A DNA stretch of 64,000 nucleotides from JBBROS01 sp963792675 (GCA_963792675.1 CAWBWT010000002.1:1302001-1366000); one strand, 5' to 3'; numbered from the stretch's first letter, positions 8,895 through 18,175 are shown. The notes: generated by a model not told the origin, from the sequence alone. A program made the numbers and translations.

Positions 8895-10132
8895 GCCGGG
8901 GCTCCTACCATGGCGGGGGCGTCCGAGGCTGCCATGATACCGTCCAGCCGCGCGAGGGTGGCCGACCAGGCATAACCGGCTTCGACCGCGCGGCGGCCGG
9001 CGGCCGCAACCCCGGGATGGGCGCCGTCGAGCACGGCGGCGATCATGGCCGCGGTCATGGCGGCGCCGTCGGCGACCAGCAGATCGCGGCCGGCGACGGC
9101 ACGCACGCCCTCGAACGCCTGCAGCGAGGCGACCACCGGACGCGCCATCGCCATCGCTTCCAGCACCTTGTTCTGGATCCCGCGGGCGATGCGCAGCGGC
9201 GCGACGCAGACCGCAGCATGGGCGACGTAGGGCCGCACGTCGGCGACCCGGCCAGTGACGTGCACGCCGGGCAGGTTCGCCAGGCGTTGCACCGCCGGGC
9301 CGGGGTTGGCGCCGACGATGTGGAACTCGACGGTGGGCCGGCCGACGCGCAGCAACGGCATCACTTCGGTGGCAAACCAGGTCGCCGCGTCGGCATTGGG
9401 CCAGTAATCCATATGGCCGGTGAAGACGAGATGCGGGCCCTGACCGTCGAATGGCCGGTCATAGGCGTTGTTCGGAGAGAATCGGTCGAGGTCGACGCCG
9501 TTCTCGACGGCGTGGAGATGGCCGGCACAGCCGGGCATCAGCTGCTCGAAGCGCGCCGCCTCCTGCGGCGACACGAACAGGACGGCATCGGACGCCATTG
9601 CCGCGTGCCGCTCGTAGGCGAGCAGGGTGCGGGCCTCCCGGGCATAAACGTGGCGCATCGGGAAGCCCGCGGTGGCGGCGTAGGCCGACCATTTCTCGCT
9701 GTCGATGTCGACGGCGTCCAGGACCACGCGCGCGGCGCTCGCACAACCCTGCCGGCGTGCGGCCTCCAGATAGGGCATCATGGCGACGGTGTAGACGTAG
9801 GCGACCTCGACCGGGGTGTGTGCCATCAGGTTCAGCAGCCAGCGCCGCAGGCCCGAGTGGCGGTAGTAGTCGAGCAGCAACGGGCGGCCTGGCCTGGCCT
9901 GCATCAAGGCCGCGAGTTTCTGGCGGCGCTTGTCGATGGCAAAACCGGCGACAGAGGCGCACCAGGTCCGGAGCGCGTCGAGCTGGCCGGGGTCGTCGGT
10001 CGTTTGCGTCAGGCAGCCCAGATGAACGCGGTAGTCGCGGGCAAGGTGCTTGATGACGTTCAATGCCCGGATCTTCTCGCCCTTGTCCGGCGGGTAAGGC
10101 AGGCAATGGGCGATGAAAACGAGGTCCTTCAC
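8891..10132 (-). CDS. Exosortase A system-associated glycosyltransferase (TIGR03087-like)
   Basis: GT-B fold glycosyltransferase (413 aa) of the exosortase A-associated type, presumably adding a sugar to the lipid-linked repeat unit in the cytoplasm. It opens 'VKDLVFIAHCLPYPPDKGEKIRA', highly characteristic of this subfamily, and has 'VVLDAVDIDSEKWSAYA', 'ENGVDLDRFSP', 'LVFTGHMDYWPNADAATWF' and the C-terminal donor-binding 'ARGIQNKVLEAMAMARPVVA'. The GTG start at 10132 is chosen because it aligns with the family's N-terminus and overlaps the upstream stop as GTGA; the open frame extends upstream without similarity. Confidence 0.9.
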   Translation of the reverse strand: MKDLVFIAHCLPYPPDKGEKIRALNVIKHLARDYRVHLGCLTQTTDDPGQLDALRTWCASVAGFAIDKRRQKLAALMQARPGRPLLLDYYRHSGLRRWLLNLMAHTPVEVAYVYTVAMMPYLEAARRQGCASAARVVLDAVDIDSEKWSAYAATAGFPMRHVYAREARTLLAYERHAAMASDAVLFVSPQEAARFEQLMPGCAGHLHAVENGVDLDRFSPNNAYDRPFDGQGPHLVFTGHMDYWPNADAATWFATEVMPLLRVGRPTVEFHIVGANPGPAVQRLANLPGVHVTGRVADVRPYVAHAAVCVAPLRIARGIQNKVLEAMAMARPVVASLQAFEGVRAVAGRDLLVADGAAMTAAMIAAVLDGAHPGVAAAGRRAVEAGYAWSATLARLDGIMAASDAPAMVGAPA

Positions 10133-11175
10133 CCCACGCCCCGCACGATATGCGGCCCGACCAGGTTCGCGACTGGCAATGGCAGGCGTTTCCAGGCCCT
10201 GATGAACCTCGCGTATTTCGGGTTGAGCGGGTTGTGGTCGGGGATCGCGGCGCCCGGCGCGAGGTGGAACCGATGCAGCAGCGGGGTCGGCAAGAACCCC
10301 CAATTCTTCTTGAACGAGTAGGCGCCGGTCCCGTGCTTGCTGCGGCCGAAGTCGAAGCCGCGGCAGCCGCGGTCCACGGCGCGGCGCATCACCTCCCAAT
10401 ACATGAAGTCGTTCGCCGCCAGCGGCCGGGACAACGCTGTGCCGCCGCCGTAATAGGGCAGCACCTCGCCGCGCTCGTCGTAGAAGTTGAGCACCGACGC
10501 GACCGGGCGGCCGCCGTGCAGAACCGTGACCACATCCATCTCGCCCGCGAACACCTCGGCGAGGAGGCGGAACCAGCGGCGCGGAAACACCGGAGTGCCG
10601 AGGTTGCGGACGCTCTCGCTGTAGACCCGGAACAGCGTGTCGACATCGGCCTGGGAGTGGCCGGCCACTGAGGCCAGACCCTTGTCGATCCCCTTGCGCA
10701 CCATCGCCCGCTGCTTGCGCGGGATCGCCTTCATGTTGGCGTCGTGGTCGCCCGCGAGCGGCTTGCGGAAGGTCACGTAGAGGTCGTCGCGCGCGTGCCA
10801 CTCGGCCCCGATGTCCGGCGCGTCGCGGAATCGCCATTCCATTACCGGCACATCGAGCCGGCGCTGCAGGTCGGTCGCGGCTTGGACGAGCGCCGCCGCC
10901 GCGGTCGCCTCGGCGGCGAGCGGGCCGCCGTAGACCAGGAACGGCGCCGACACCAGGCTGTCCCCGAACAGCCGCGTCCTGACCCGCGCCAAAGGCAGGA
11001 TGCCGGTGACGGCGCCGTCCTGCTCGGCCAGTAGATAGTGGGTGTCGTAGCCGAAGCCCCGCTCGAGCAGGCCGGCCCAGGCCGCGCGGTGCAGAAAGCT
11101 GCCGTGCGGGTGCGCCGCGGCGAACGCATCCCAGGCGGCTGCCTTGGCCGAAGTGAGCGCCGTGACCCGGGTCAT
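10129..11175 (-). CDS. FemAB family protein of the exosortase/PEP-CTERM system
   Basis: GNAT-like FemAB protein (348 aa) of the type regularly found in XrtA loci; FemAB relatives transfer aminoacyl groups from tRNA or acyl groups to peptidoglycan or polysaccharide precursors. Signatures: 'WDAFAAAHPHGSFLHRAAW' near the N-terminus, 'LPLARVRTRLFGDSLVSAPF', 'IPRKQRAMVRKGIDKGLAS', 'DFMYWEVMRRAVDRGCRGFD' followed by 'FGRSKHGTGAYSFKKNWGF'. The ATG at 11175 gives the normal N-terminus. It ends inside the next gene's start (GTGA). The exact acyl donor and acceptor in exosortase systems are not established. Confidence 0.88.
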   Translation of the reverse strand: MTRVTALTSAKAAAWDAFAAAHPHGSFLHRAAWAGLLERGFGYDTHYLLAEQDGAVTGILPLARVRTRLFGDSLVSAPFLVYGGPLAAEATAAAALVQAATDLQRRLDVPVMEWRFRDAPDIGAEWHARDDLYVTFRKPLAGDHDANMKAIPRKQRAMVRKGIDKGLASVAGHSQADVDTLFRVYSESVRNLGTPVFPRRWFRLLAEVFAGEMDVVTVLHGGRPVASVLNFYDERGEVLPYYGGGTALSRPLAANDFMYWEVMRRAVDRGCRGFDFGRSKHGTGAYSFKKNWGFLPTPLLHRFHLAPGAAIPDHNPLNPKYARFIRAWKRLPLPVANLVGPHIVRGVG

Positions 11176-11179
11176 TGCC

Positions 11180-12052
11180 TCAGCCCGTCCGGGCCGATGC
11201 GAGATCGGCGGCGAAGGCGCGGTCCATCCGGTCCCAACGGAAGTCGTGCAGCAGACGGTCCACCCGCCCCGCCATGGCGCGCAGGTTGACGGTGTGGCGG
11301 AACCGCGCGAGGCGCGGCGCCGACGCCATGCGGGGCTGGCCCGGGTCGATCTCCCAAGGGTGGAAATAGAACACCGACGCACGCCGCTCGCGCCGGAGGA
11401 AGCGCCGCAGCAGCAGGCGGTAGAGCGGGTAGGGCAGCAGCCGGAAGTAGCCGCCGCCGGCGATCGGGATGCGGCGGCGAACCAGCACCGTCGTCGTCAT
11501 CGGGATTTCCAGCAGCGTCCCGTCGCGTGGCCGGTAAGGCGCGCGCGGCGCATCCGGCACCCCGTACAGGTCGTGCCGCACCGGGTAGACGCTGGAGCTA
11601 TAGCCATGCCCGGTCTCCTCCAGCACGTCCCAGGCCCAGGCGTTGCGCGGCCCGATCGAGAAGGTCGGCGCCCGGTAGCCGGCGACGGCCACGCCGCCGA
11701 TCTGCTCCAGCACCGACTTGGCGCGCAGCACGTCCTCGCGGAATTGCGCCGGCGTCAGCGAGTGCACCAGCTGATGGCCGTGCCCGTGGCTGGCCAGCTC
11801 GTGGCCCTCGTCCACGATCCGGCGCACGATCTGCGGGTAGCGTTCGGCAACCCAGCCCAGGGTGAAGAAGGTGCCGTGCACGCCGGCCGCGTCGAACGCT
11901 TGCAGCAGGCGGTCCATGTTCGCCTCGACCCGGCACGGCAGCGTGTCCCAGCTGCCCGGGTCGATCAGCCCGGCGAACGCCTGCACCTGGAACCAATCCT
12001 CCACGTCGACGGACAGCCCGTTGGCCGGCAACCCGGGCCCGGCTTGCGTCAT
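11180..12052 (-). CDS. XrtA system polysaccharide deacetylase
   Basis: Carbohydrate esterase 4 (NodB) deacetylase of the exosortase-associated type with a DUF3473-like C-terminus, 290 aa. 'GLSVDVEDWFQVQAF' at residues 12-26 holds the metal/catalytic Asp pair; 'GTFFTLGWVAERYP' and 'HELASHGHGHQLVH' hold the His-x3-His metal ligands; 'GYRAPTFSIGPRN' and 'FYFHPWEIDP' are further family motifs. It probably removes N-acetyl groups from the exported or lipid-linked polysaccharide. No signal peptide is seen, typical for this subgroup. It starts one base after the stop of the ATPase gene. Confidence 0.92.
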   Translation of the reverse strand: MTQAGPGLPANGLSVDVEDWFQVQAFAGLIDPGSWDTLPCRVEANMDRLLQAFDAAGVHGTFFTLGWVAERYPQIVRRIVDEGHELASHGHGHQLVHSLTPAQFREDVLRAKSVLEQIGGVAVAGYRAPTFSIGPRNAWAWDVLEETGHGYSSSVYPVRHDLYGVPDAPRAPYRPRDGTLLEIPMTTTVLVRRRIPIAGGGYFRLLPYPLYRLLLRRFLRRERRASVFYFHPWEIDPGQPRMASAPRLARFRHTVNLRAMAGRVDRLLHDFRWDRMDRAFAADLASARTG

Positions 12053-12053
12053 C

Positions 12054-13037
12054 TCAGCCCTGCACGCCGAGCATCTGGGTCAGCCGGCGGAAGACCCGCT
12101 CGCGCGTCGCCATTTGCTGCTCGAGGCTCTCGATCCGCAGCACCAGGTCCTCGAGGTCGGTCGAGTTGCCGAGGCGCCGCTCCACCGCCGGGCCGGTGGC
12201 TTCGGCCGCGTCCTGATTGGCGCCCTCCAGGTCCTGCGCCAGCTCCACCGCGGTCTGGTTGACGATAGCCGCGGTGATGTGGTGGGTCTCCTCCAGCACG
12301 CCGTAGAGCAGCACGCGGGAGCACAGCCGGTTGATCCGGCGCGGGATGCCGCCGGTGTGGCTGAACACCGCGGTGTAGGCCTCCTCGTCCCAATGCGGGT
12401 CGTCGTTCCAGCCGACGGCCGCCATGCGATGCTCGACGTAGGCGCGGGTCTCCTCCTGGCTGAGCGGGCCGAGATGGTAGCTGGTCAGCACGCGCTGGCG
12501 GAGCTGGTCGAGGTTGGGGCTGGCGAGCATGCGGCGGAACTGCGGCTGACCGAGCAGGATGGTTTGCAACGACGTGCGGCCGTCCACCGTGATGTTGGAC
12601 AGCATGCGCAGCTCCTCCAGAGCCGGCAGCGACAGGTTCTGCGCCTCGTCCACCACCAGCAGGCAGCGGCGTCCCTCGGCGTCGTGCTGGCGCAGCACGT
12701 CCTCGAACCGATGCAGCAGGGCTGCCTTGGTCAGGTTCTCGTCGTCCAGGCCGAATCCGCCCATGGCCAAGCGGAACAGGTCGCCCTCCGATACCTGCGT
12801 GGTGCTGACGCGGGCCACGGTGAAGGCGGTGCGGTCCATCTGCGAGCGCAGCCATTCGACCAGCGTGGTTTTGCCGGCCCCGACCTCGCCGGTAATGATG
12901 ATGAAGCCCTCGCCCTGGGCCAGCCCGTAATTGAGATGCGCGATCGCCTTGCTATGGCCGCGGCTGCCGAAAAAAAAGCGGCTGTCCGGCGTCAGCTGGA
13001 ACGGCATCCCGCTCAGGTTATAGAATGTTTCGTACAC
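12054..13037 (-). CDS. XrtA-associated AAA ATPase (ExeA-like)
   Basis: Cytosolic AAA ATPase (327 aa) of the exosortase-linked group related to ExeA/GspA. The N-terminus 'VYETFYNLSGMPFQLTPDSR' plus 'FFFGSRGHSKAIAHL' is highly characteristic. Walker A is 'ITGEVGAGKTTLVEWL', Walker B 'CLLVVDEAQNLS', and sensor/arginine region 'LLGQPQFRRML'. The GTG at 13037 matches the conserved family start; the frame is open upstream but shows no similarity there. The last 60 residues are predicted helical with a heptad-like 'LEDLVLRIESLEQQMATRER'. It sits between the outer-membrane barrel and deacetylase genes, consistent with a role energising or regulating assembly of the export apparatus. Confidence 0.92.
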   Translation of the reverse strand: MYETFYNLSGMPFQLTPDSRFFFGSRGHSKAIAHLNYGLAQGEGFIIITGEVGAGKTTLVEWLRSQMDRTAFTVARVSTTQVSEGDLFRLAMGGFGLDDENLTKAALLHRFEDVLRQHDAEGRRCLLVVDEAQNLSLPALEELRMLSNITVDGRTSLQTILLGQPQFRRMLASPNLDQLRQRVLTSYHLGPLSQEETRAYVEHRMAAVGWNDDPHWDEEAYTAVFSHTGGIPRRINRLCSRVLLYGVLEETHHITAAIVNQTAVELAQDLEGANQDAAEATGPAVERRLGNSTDLEDLVLRIESLEQQMATRERVFRRLTQMLGVQG

Positions 13038-13048
13038 GTTGGTCCCGT

Positions 13049-14887
13049 TCAGAAGCTCTTGCGCAGGCCGACCAAAAGCGTGTTCTGGGTGAAATTGCCG
13101 CCGCTGAACCCATTGGTGGTCACGACCTGGCCGCCGGACTGGTCGGTGAAGATGTAGCGGATGTTGCCGGTCAGGGTCTCGGTAAACCGCTTGCTGAGCA
13201 CGGCCGAGAGCGACAACGTGCGGGTCTGGCCGCGGCCGGTGCCGATGAACTGGCCGGTGTTGGTGGAAATGCCGTACTGGCCGAAGCCGGTCAGCGCCAT
13301 GTCGGGCGACAGATCGTGCTGCCACGACAAGCCGGCATAAGTGGTGTTGGTGCTGAGGCCGGCTGGCACCACCCCGGCGCCGATCAGGGTGGGCGTCGTC
13401 GTCAGCGCGGTGCGGTCGTCATTGCCCACGCTGGCCGACCAGGTGTCGCGATCCTGCAGGAACAGCAAGCTCGCGGAGAAACGGTGCAGCCGGTACAGGC
13501 CGTTCTGCACGCCGGCGAAACTGTTGGTCAGCACCGGGGCACCGGTGGTGCTGTCGGTGACGTAGCCGCCGGGCCCCACGTTGGTGCTGCCGAGCAGGGT
13601 TTGCGACTGCTCCAGATCCGACGTGATGCCGCTGCTGTAGCTGGCGCTCAGCCGGCTGCGCGGCGTCGGCGAGATCTGGCCGAAGAAAGTGACGTTGTTC
13701 TGGCCGTCGTGGCGGCCGTACTCCACCGTGATCGAGGTGTCCGGGCTGGGCGCAAAGCGCAGGCCGATGTTGTACGTCAGCCCGTCGACATGGTAGCCGG
13801 TGCCGAGCGCGGCGGCGTTGAATCCGCTCGAGCCGTAGGACAGGTTCTGATAGCCGAGCCCGGTCAGCAGGGTGAAGGACCGGTTCAGCGCAAAGTTTAG
13901 CTCGTTCTCGACCTCGCGCCGGTAGGCCCCGTGATAGACGCCCACGCCGCTGTATTGGGTGGCGCTGAGGACGATCTGGTCGTTGAAGCGGCCGAGGTTC
14001 TCCCCGGTATCGAAGGTGGCGAGCTCTCGGCTGGTGGACAGGTTGCCGATCGCGCCGTAGCCGGGGCGGCCGAGCGTGTTGAGCGTGTTCTGGTTGGTGT
14101 TGAACACGGTCTGGTCGTTGTAGGTATCCTGCAGCGAGCGGCTGAAGGTGTATTGCAGCCGCCCGGTGCCCCAGCCGCCGAACCGGTGAACGACATAGGG
14201 CGAGACGGCGAAGGCGATCGTCTGGACGTCGTTCTGCCGCCCGAAGGTTTGTCCGTTGGCCTGGTTGAAGCCGCCGCCGGTCAGCGAAGTCTGGTTGATG
14301 CTGCCGCGCACGTCGAGGAACACGGCGTCGGGGACGATGACGCCCAGCGCCTGGCCGTTGAAGAAATTCCGGATCTGATTCTGGCTGCCGGTGTTGGCGT
14401 ACAGGATCGCCTGCGGAGCATAGGACAGGTTCAGGTTGACGCGCGCGGTATCGCCGTTGACGACCACCGTCGGCGACAGGATGCCGAACACGTCGGCCTG
14501 CTTCGAACCGTTGCCGTAGCGGGCGTTGTCGGTGACGCCGAGGTCGAGGTCGACCGACGAGTCGATCGTCCAGGCGGGTCGCGCCGAAAGCGGCGGGGCC
14601 GGGGTGAGGATGCTTTCGAGCTGCGGGCGGAGGTTGCCGACGCGCGGGTCGGTGCCGAGGTCCGGCAGGATGCCGCCGTAGCCCAGGTCGCCGGCCCCGA
14701 TGCCGCCCGCCTGTCCCAACGCCGGCCCGGCGACCGCCGCGATCAGCGTGGCCGCAGCGGTGGCGGTCGCGGCGAGGCGGTTCGGCAGCCGTCCGTCGCT
14801 TCCGGGCGTGACGCCCGGCCCCCGCAGCGGAACGACTCGCGGCGGTCGGGCCGGCTTGGCTCCGCGTCCGTTCATCCGCAATTTCAT
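13049..14887 (-). CDS. Outer-membrane beta-barrel protein, PEP-CTERM system associated (TIGR03016-like)
   Basis: Predicted outer-membrane barrel of 612 aa. An N-terminal basic leader is followed by an alanine-rich hydrophobic stretch and 'AGPALGQAGG', a plausible signal peptidase I site. The body contains many alternating Gly/aromatic strands ('WTIDSSVDLDLGVTDNARYG', 'GTGRLQYTFSRSLQDTYNDQ') and ends 'LLVGLRKSF', with the terminal Phe recognised by the Bam machinery. Exosortase loci regularly encode such a barrel, thought to act in polysaccharide export through the outer membrane; no Wza-type gene is present here. The start at 14887 gives a long leader; the Met four codons later is an alternative. 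Confidence 0.82.
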   Translation of the reverse strand: MKLRMNGRGAKPARPPRVVPLRGPGVTPGSDGRLPNRLAATATAAATLIAAVAGPALGQAGGIGAGDLGYGGILPDLGTDPRVGNLRPQLESILTPAPPLSARPAWTIDSSVDLDLGVTDNARYGNGSKQADVFGILSPTVVVNGDTARVNLNLSYAPQAILYANTGSQNQIRNFFNGQALGVIVPDAVFLDVRGSINQTSLTGGGFNQANGQTFGRQNDVQTIAFAVSPYVVHRFGGWGTGRLQYTFSRSLQDTYNDQTVFNTNQNTLNTLGRPGYGAIGNLSTSRELATFDTGENLGRFNDQIVLSATQYSGVGVYHGAYRREVENELNFALNRSFTLLTGLGYQNLSYGSSGFNAAALGTGYHVDGLTYNIGLRFAPSPDTSITVEYGRHDGQNNVTFFGQISPTPRSRLSASYSSGITSDLEQSQTLLGSTNVGPGGYVTDSTTGAPVLTNSFAGVQNGLYRLHRFSASLLFLQDRDTWSASVGNDDRTALTTTPTLIGAGVVPAGLSTNTTYAGLSWQHDLSPDMALTGFGQYGISTNTGQFIGTGRGQTRTLSLSAVLSKRFTETLTGNIRYIFTDQSGGQVVTTNGFSGGNFTQNTLLVGLRKSF

Positions 14888-15012
14888 TCGGACACGCTGC
14901 CTGATGCCGACCGGCCGATTGACGCTGCGCCCGGTCCGGGCAGGCAGCCCGTGTGGTGTGTTCGTGTCCGCTTATCGATCATCTCAAGCCCACGAACTGC
15001 TGCACTGGTGCA

Positions 15013-16251
15013 CTAGGTATAGGATCCGAAGTAGTCGTACGCGCCGAACGTGTGGCTCGTGGTCATGCGCACCTTGTTCAGCAGCAGGGTGATTGAGGGG
15101 CAGACGCGAACCAGGTCGATGGCGGCCTCGACCTCGGAGCGCTGGGTGCGCTCGGCTTCCACCACCAGCACCACCTGGCCGACATGCGGCGCGAGCGTGT
15201 GCGGGTCGCTGGTGGACAGACAAGGCGGCGCGTCGAGCATAATCAGGTGGCGCGGGAAGCGGCGCGCCAGCCGGGTGACGGTGGGAATGATCGGCCGCAT
15301 GCTGGCGGTGCCGCCCGCGGTCTGGGCGGCGCCGCCCAGGCGGGTGCCGACCGGCATCACCGCCAGGTTGGGGATGGCCGTGACCCGCAGCAGGTCCTCG
15401 GGCCGCAGCGACGGGTCGGACACCAGGTCGAGGAAGCCCGGGGCTTCGCCGAGCCCGAGCTGGTCCGAGAGCGGCTTGATCTTCGGATCCACGTCCACCA
15501 GCAGGACCGCATCGGTGCCGTTCTGGGCGATCGAGCCGGCGAGGTTGAGGGCGCTGAAGCTTTTCCCCTCGCCGGGCCGGGCGCTGGTCACCATCAGCAC
15601 GTTGCGGGCGCCCTGCACGTCCGCCGTTTCGTGCAGCACCCGCAGGATGCGGCCGATGGCGATGCGGTATTCTTCGGAGATGCGGGTTCGGGTGGTGCGC
15701 GCCACCACCATCCCGGCCCGCTCGAGGGCGTCGAGCTGCACCACCGGCGGCGGCTGCAGCGCCGTCGAGCCGGGCCTTGCGACGGGACCGGGAGGCGTGC
15801 CGAAGCCCAACGAGCCGAGCGCCGGGCCCGGGGGCGGGACGAGGGCGGGCCGTGCCGACGCAGGGCTCGTCCGTCGCAGCGGCGGGGCGGGCGCCGGGAT
15901 CGGACCCGAAACAGCTTCGGGCAGGGTGTCGTCGTCGTCGGCAGGAAGCGGGTAGGCGGAAGGCGGGGAGGCAAAAGCCGCGGAGGCGGGCGGCTGAGGC
16001 GGGCGCGGGATGGTGACGTCGAGGTCCGGCAGGCTCGCGTGAAGGCTTTCACCCGCGCCTGCGTCGGCGGCCGGCGGCTCGGCGCGCGGCGGCCCGGGCA
16101 GTGGCACCGGCAGCGGCTGGAACGCGAGCGGCGCCGGCGCCGGACCGAGCGACCGGACGCCGTCGGCCGGCAACGGCGCGCCCGGCACCGCGCCGGCTTC
16201 CCGCAGCTTGGCGGCCGCACGCTCGATGAGATGTTCGACCCGATCGGTCAT
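15013..16251 (-). CDS. BY-kinase / capsular polysaccharide tyrosine kinase of XrtA system (TIGR03018-like)
   Basis: Cytoplasmic bacterial tyrosine kinase of 412 aa. The first 170 residues are proline-rich linker. The P-loop core has Walker A 'TSARPGEGKSFSALNLA', Walker A-prime 'AVLLVDVDPKIKPL' and Walker B 'RHLIMLDAPPCLS'. The C-terminus 'TTSHTFGAYDYFGSYT' is a short tyrosine cluster for autophosphorylation. There is no membrane segment, so it should need a separate Wzz/chain-length membrane partner, which is not encoded in this locus. It is first in the minus-strand arm and starts at the edge of the divergent promoter region. Confidence 0.9.
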   Translation of the reverse strand: MTDRVEHLIERAAAKLREAGAVPGAPLPADGVRSLGPAPAPLAFQPLPVPLPGPPRAEPPAADAGAGESLHASLPDLDVTIPRPPQPPASAAFASPPSAYPLPADDDDTLPEAVSGPIPAPAPPLRRTSPASARPALVPPPGPALGSLGFGTPPGPVARPGSTALQPPPVVQLDALERAGMVVARTTRTRISEEYRIAIGRILRVLHETADVQGARNVLMVTSARPGEGKSFSALNLAGSIAQNGTDAVLLVDVDPKIKPLSDQLGLGEAPGFLDLVSDPSLRPEDLLRVTAIPNLAVMPVGTRLGGAAQTAGGTASMRPIIPTVTRLARRFPRHLIMLDAPPCLSTSDPHTLAPHVGQVVLVVEAERTQRSEVEAAIDLVRVCPSITLLLNKVRMTTSHTFGAYDYFGSYT

Positions 16252-16562
16252 CGGCGCGTGCGGTGAGATGGGATGATTACAGACCTGTGGCCGGTCGAGG
16301 AGCGCAAGGGCAAGGCGGTCGAGCGTGTTGCTTGCATCACAGGGTCAACCATCAGTGAATAGTACCATCTCATTGTCTCGCCGTCACGTGCATGACCCTG
16401 CTACTCTCCCGCATGCTGCCCGCACAGACCGCCGGCAGGCAGGCAGGGAGCGTGTAGTGCCTAGGTGTGCCAGGTTCATGTCAAAAATTGACATCTCGCG
16501 CATTTTGTTGCGGGCGCCAGTCGAAGAGATTGTAGCCAGTGCAGCACCGCAGGGATTGTTCA
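16252..16562. promoter_or_regulatory. Divergent promoter region between the two arms of the exopolysaccharide locus
   Basis: A 311-bp gap without a credible gene separates the minus arm (kinase to exosortase) from the plus arm (glycosylphosphotransferase onward). It is visibly less GC-rich than its surroundings. It holds a perfect 7-bp inverted repeat (separate entry) whose right arm contains TTGACA, a good -35 match, but no convincing -10 lies 16-18 bp beyond. Exosortase loci in other bacteria are controlled by the PrsK/PrsR system with sigma-54; I see only a weak -24/-12-like sequence near 16497-16512 and would not call it. Confidence 0.55.
16478..16494. promoter_or_regulatory. Perfect inverted repeat, candidate operator
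   Basis: ATGTCAA-AAA-TTGACAT: two perfect 7-bp arms separated by 3 bp, placed in the middle of the divergent gap 69 bp before the 16563 start. The spacing suits a dimeric repressor or activator. No regulator gene is adjacent, so the protein that would bind is unknown. Confidence 0.45.
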
Positions 16563-18053
16563 ATGGACCACGATGGCGCGCGACTGCTGCCTCGGGCAAG
16601 GCTGATTGAGAATGACTGGGCCGGACCGGTTACGATCCCCCTCCGCATGACATTTGTCGCGCAAAAGTCGGACGATCGTCTTGACCGCGGCAACGCCGTT
16701 TCGGCCGAGCACGGCCGTGCAGCGCGGTCCGCCACGCGGCACGTACCGCCGGAAATGCTGGCGCTGCTGCTGCTGGAAATGGGGTTGGCGTTCAGCCTGG
16801 CTTGTGCGGTGGCATCACCGGGCGGCCTGGGGCAGCTGAGCGTGGCCGCCGCCAACCAATCGTTGCTTGCCGCCGCGACGGTTGGGTTCACGTCGTTTCT
16901 GCTGGGCCAGTATCGGCCCAAACTGTTCATGCAGACGCGCAGCCTGCTGTTGAACACCGCCCTGGGCGGCGTGGTCGCGTTCCCTGCCGTCTGGGCCGTG
17001 CTGTCGGCGTTCGGCATGCGGGGGGAGTGGCTGGTGGGCCCCGACCGGGTCTGGCCGACCAAGATCCTGCTGACCTGGCTGGTGGCCTTGTTCGCGATGC
17101 GCATCGCCATGCTGCTCGCGGTCCGCTCCAAGCTGTTCGTGCGCCGCGTGGCGTTGCCCGGGGTGCCGGCTGCGGTGGCCCGCGCGGTCGCCGCCGTCCG
17201 CACCACCCCGGCCGGCTTCTTCGAGATCGTCGCGCCGCCCGAACCCGCCCGCTCGCCCAAGGCGCTGCGCGAAGCCGGCATCCGCACGGCGCTGATCAGC
17301 CAGGAGGAGTTGGCGGCAATGCCGGAACCGACGCTGGCCGAGTTCGCCAAGGCGAGGGTCCTGCTGGAACCGGAGCCGATCTTCTGGGAACGGCACCTGA
17401 AGCGGGTCGACATCGACCACCTGACGCCGAGGTGGTTCGACCATCTCGACGCGCGGCTGCCGGGCCGGCTGCAGCCGATCGTCAACCGGGTCGGCGACGT
17501 CCTGCTGAGCCTGGTCCTGCTGGTCGTCACGCTTCCACTGATCCTGCTGGTCGCGGTCATGGTGCGGATCGATAGTTCCGGACCGGTCCTCTACCGGCAG
17601 GAGCGGGTCGGCCTGGGCGGACGCCGTTTCGTCCTGCTGAAATTCCGCAGCATGATCTGCAACGCCGAGGAGCGTGGCCCGGCCTGGGCGCAGCAGCGCG
17701 ACCCGCGGGTCACGCGCGTCGGCTCGATCATGCGGCGGAGCCGGGTGGACGAGCTGCCGCAGCTGCTCAACGTGCTGCGCGGCGAAATGAGCTTCATCGG
17801 GCCGCGCCCGGAGCGGCCGCACTTCGTGTCCCAACTGGCCGAGGTGATCCCCTTCTACGGCGAGCGGGCGCGCGTGAAACCCGGCCTGACCGGTTGGGCG
17901 CAGGTGAATTACCCCTACGGCGCCTCGGTCGAGGATGCGCGGGCGAAATTGTCCTACGACCTTTATTACGTTCGGCACCGGAGCGTGGTCCTCGACTTGT
18001 CCATTTTGTTTGCGACCGTTCGCGTGATCCTGTTCCAAGAGGGCGCCCGCTAA
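16563..18053 (+). CDS. Exopolysaccharide polyprenyl glycosylphosphotransferase (TIGR03013/EpsB-like)
   Basis: Membrane sugar transferase (about 496 aa) that starts the repeat unit by moving a sugar-1-phosphate from a nucleotide sugar to undecaprenyl phosphate. Four N-terminal helices are followed by a degenerate nucleotide-binding-like middle and a C-terminal Bac_transf domain: helix 'VGDVLLSLVLLVVTLPLILL' then 'GPVLYRQERVGLGGRRFVLL' , 'KFRSMICNAEERGPAWA', 'RRSRVDELPQLLNVLRGEMS' and 'FIGPRPERPHFV'. The ATG at 16563 has AGGGA about 8 bp upstream; ATG 16647 and GTG 16539 are alternatives. It heads the plus-strand arm of the XrtA locus. Confidence 0.9.
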   Translation: MDHDGARLLPRARLIENDWAGPVTIPLRMTFVAQKSDDRLDRGNAVSAEHGRAARSATRHVPPEMLALLLLEMGLAFSLACAVASPGGLGQLSVAAANQSLLAAATVGFTSFLLGQYRPKLFMQTRSLLLNTALGGVVAFPAVWAVLSAFGMRGEWLVGPDRVWPTKILLTWLVALFAMRIAMLLAVRSKLFVRRVALPGVPAAVARAVAAVRTTPAGFFEIVAPPEPARSPKALREAGIRTALISQEELAAMPEPTLAEFAKARVLLEPEPIFWERHLKRVDIDHLTPRWFDHLDARLPGRLQPIVNRVGDVLLSLVLLVVTLPLILLVAVMVRIDSSGPVLYRQERVGLGGRRFVLLKFRSMICNAEERGPAWAQQRDPRVTRVGSIMRRSRVDELPQLLNVLRGEMSFIGPRPERPHFVSQLAEVIPFYGERARVKPGLTGWAQVNYPYGASVEDARAKLSYDLYYVRHRSVVLDLSILFATVRVILFQEGAR

Positions 18054-18175
18054 GCGGCGCCGCAGCCAAGTCGAGGTCCGGGGTCGCCCCGGATCGGCGC
18101 TCAGACGGATTGCGGCAGGGCTCGGCTTGGGCTGTTCGCTCGACGTGCCGCCGCTGAAACGATAGGTCATACGCG

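Noticed and set aside
16497..16512. Sigma-54 promoter in the exopolysaccharide divergent region
   Set aside because: The -12 TTGC is present, but the -24 GG is missing, so the match is too poor to call.
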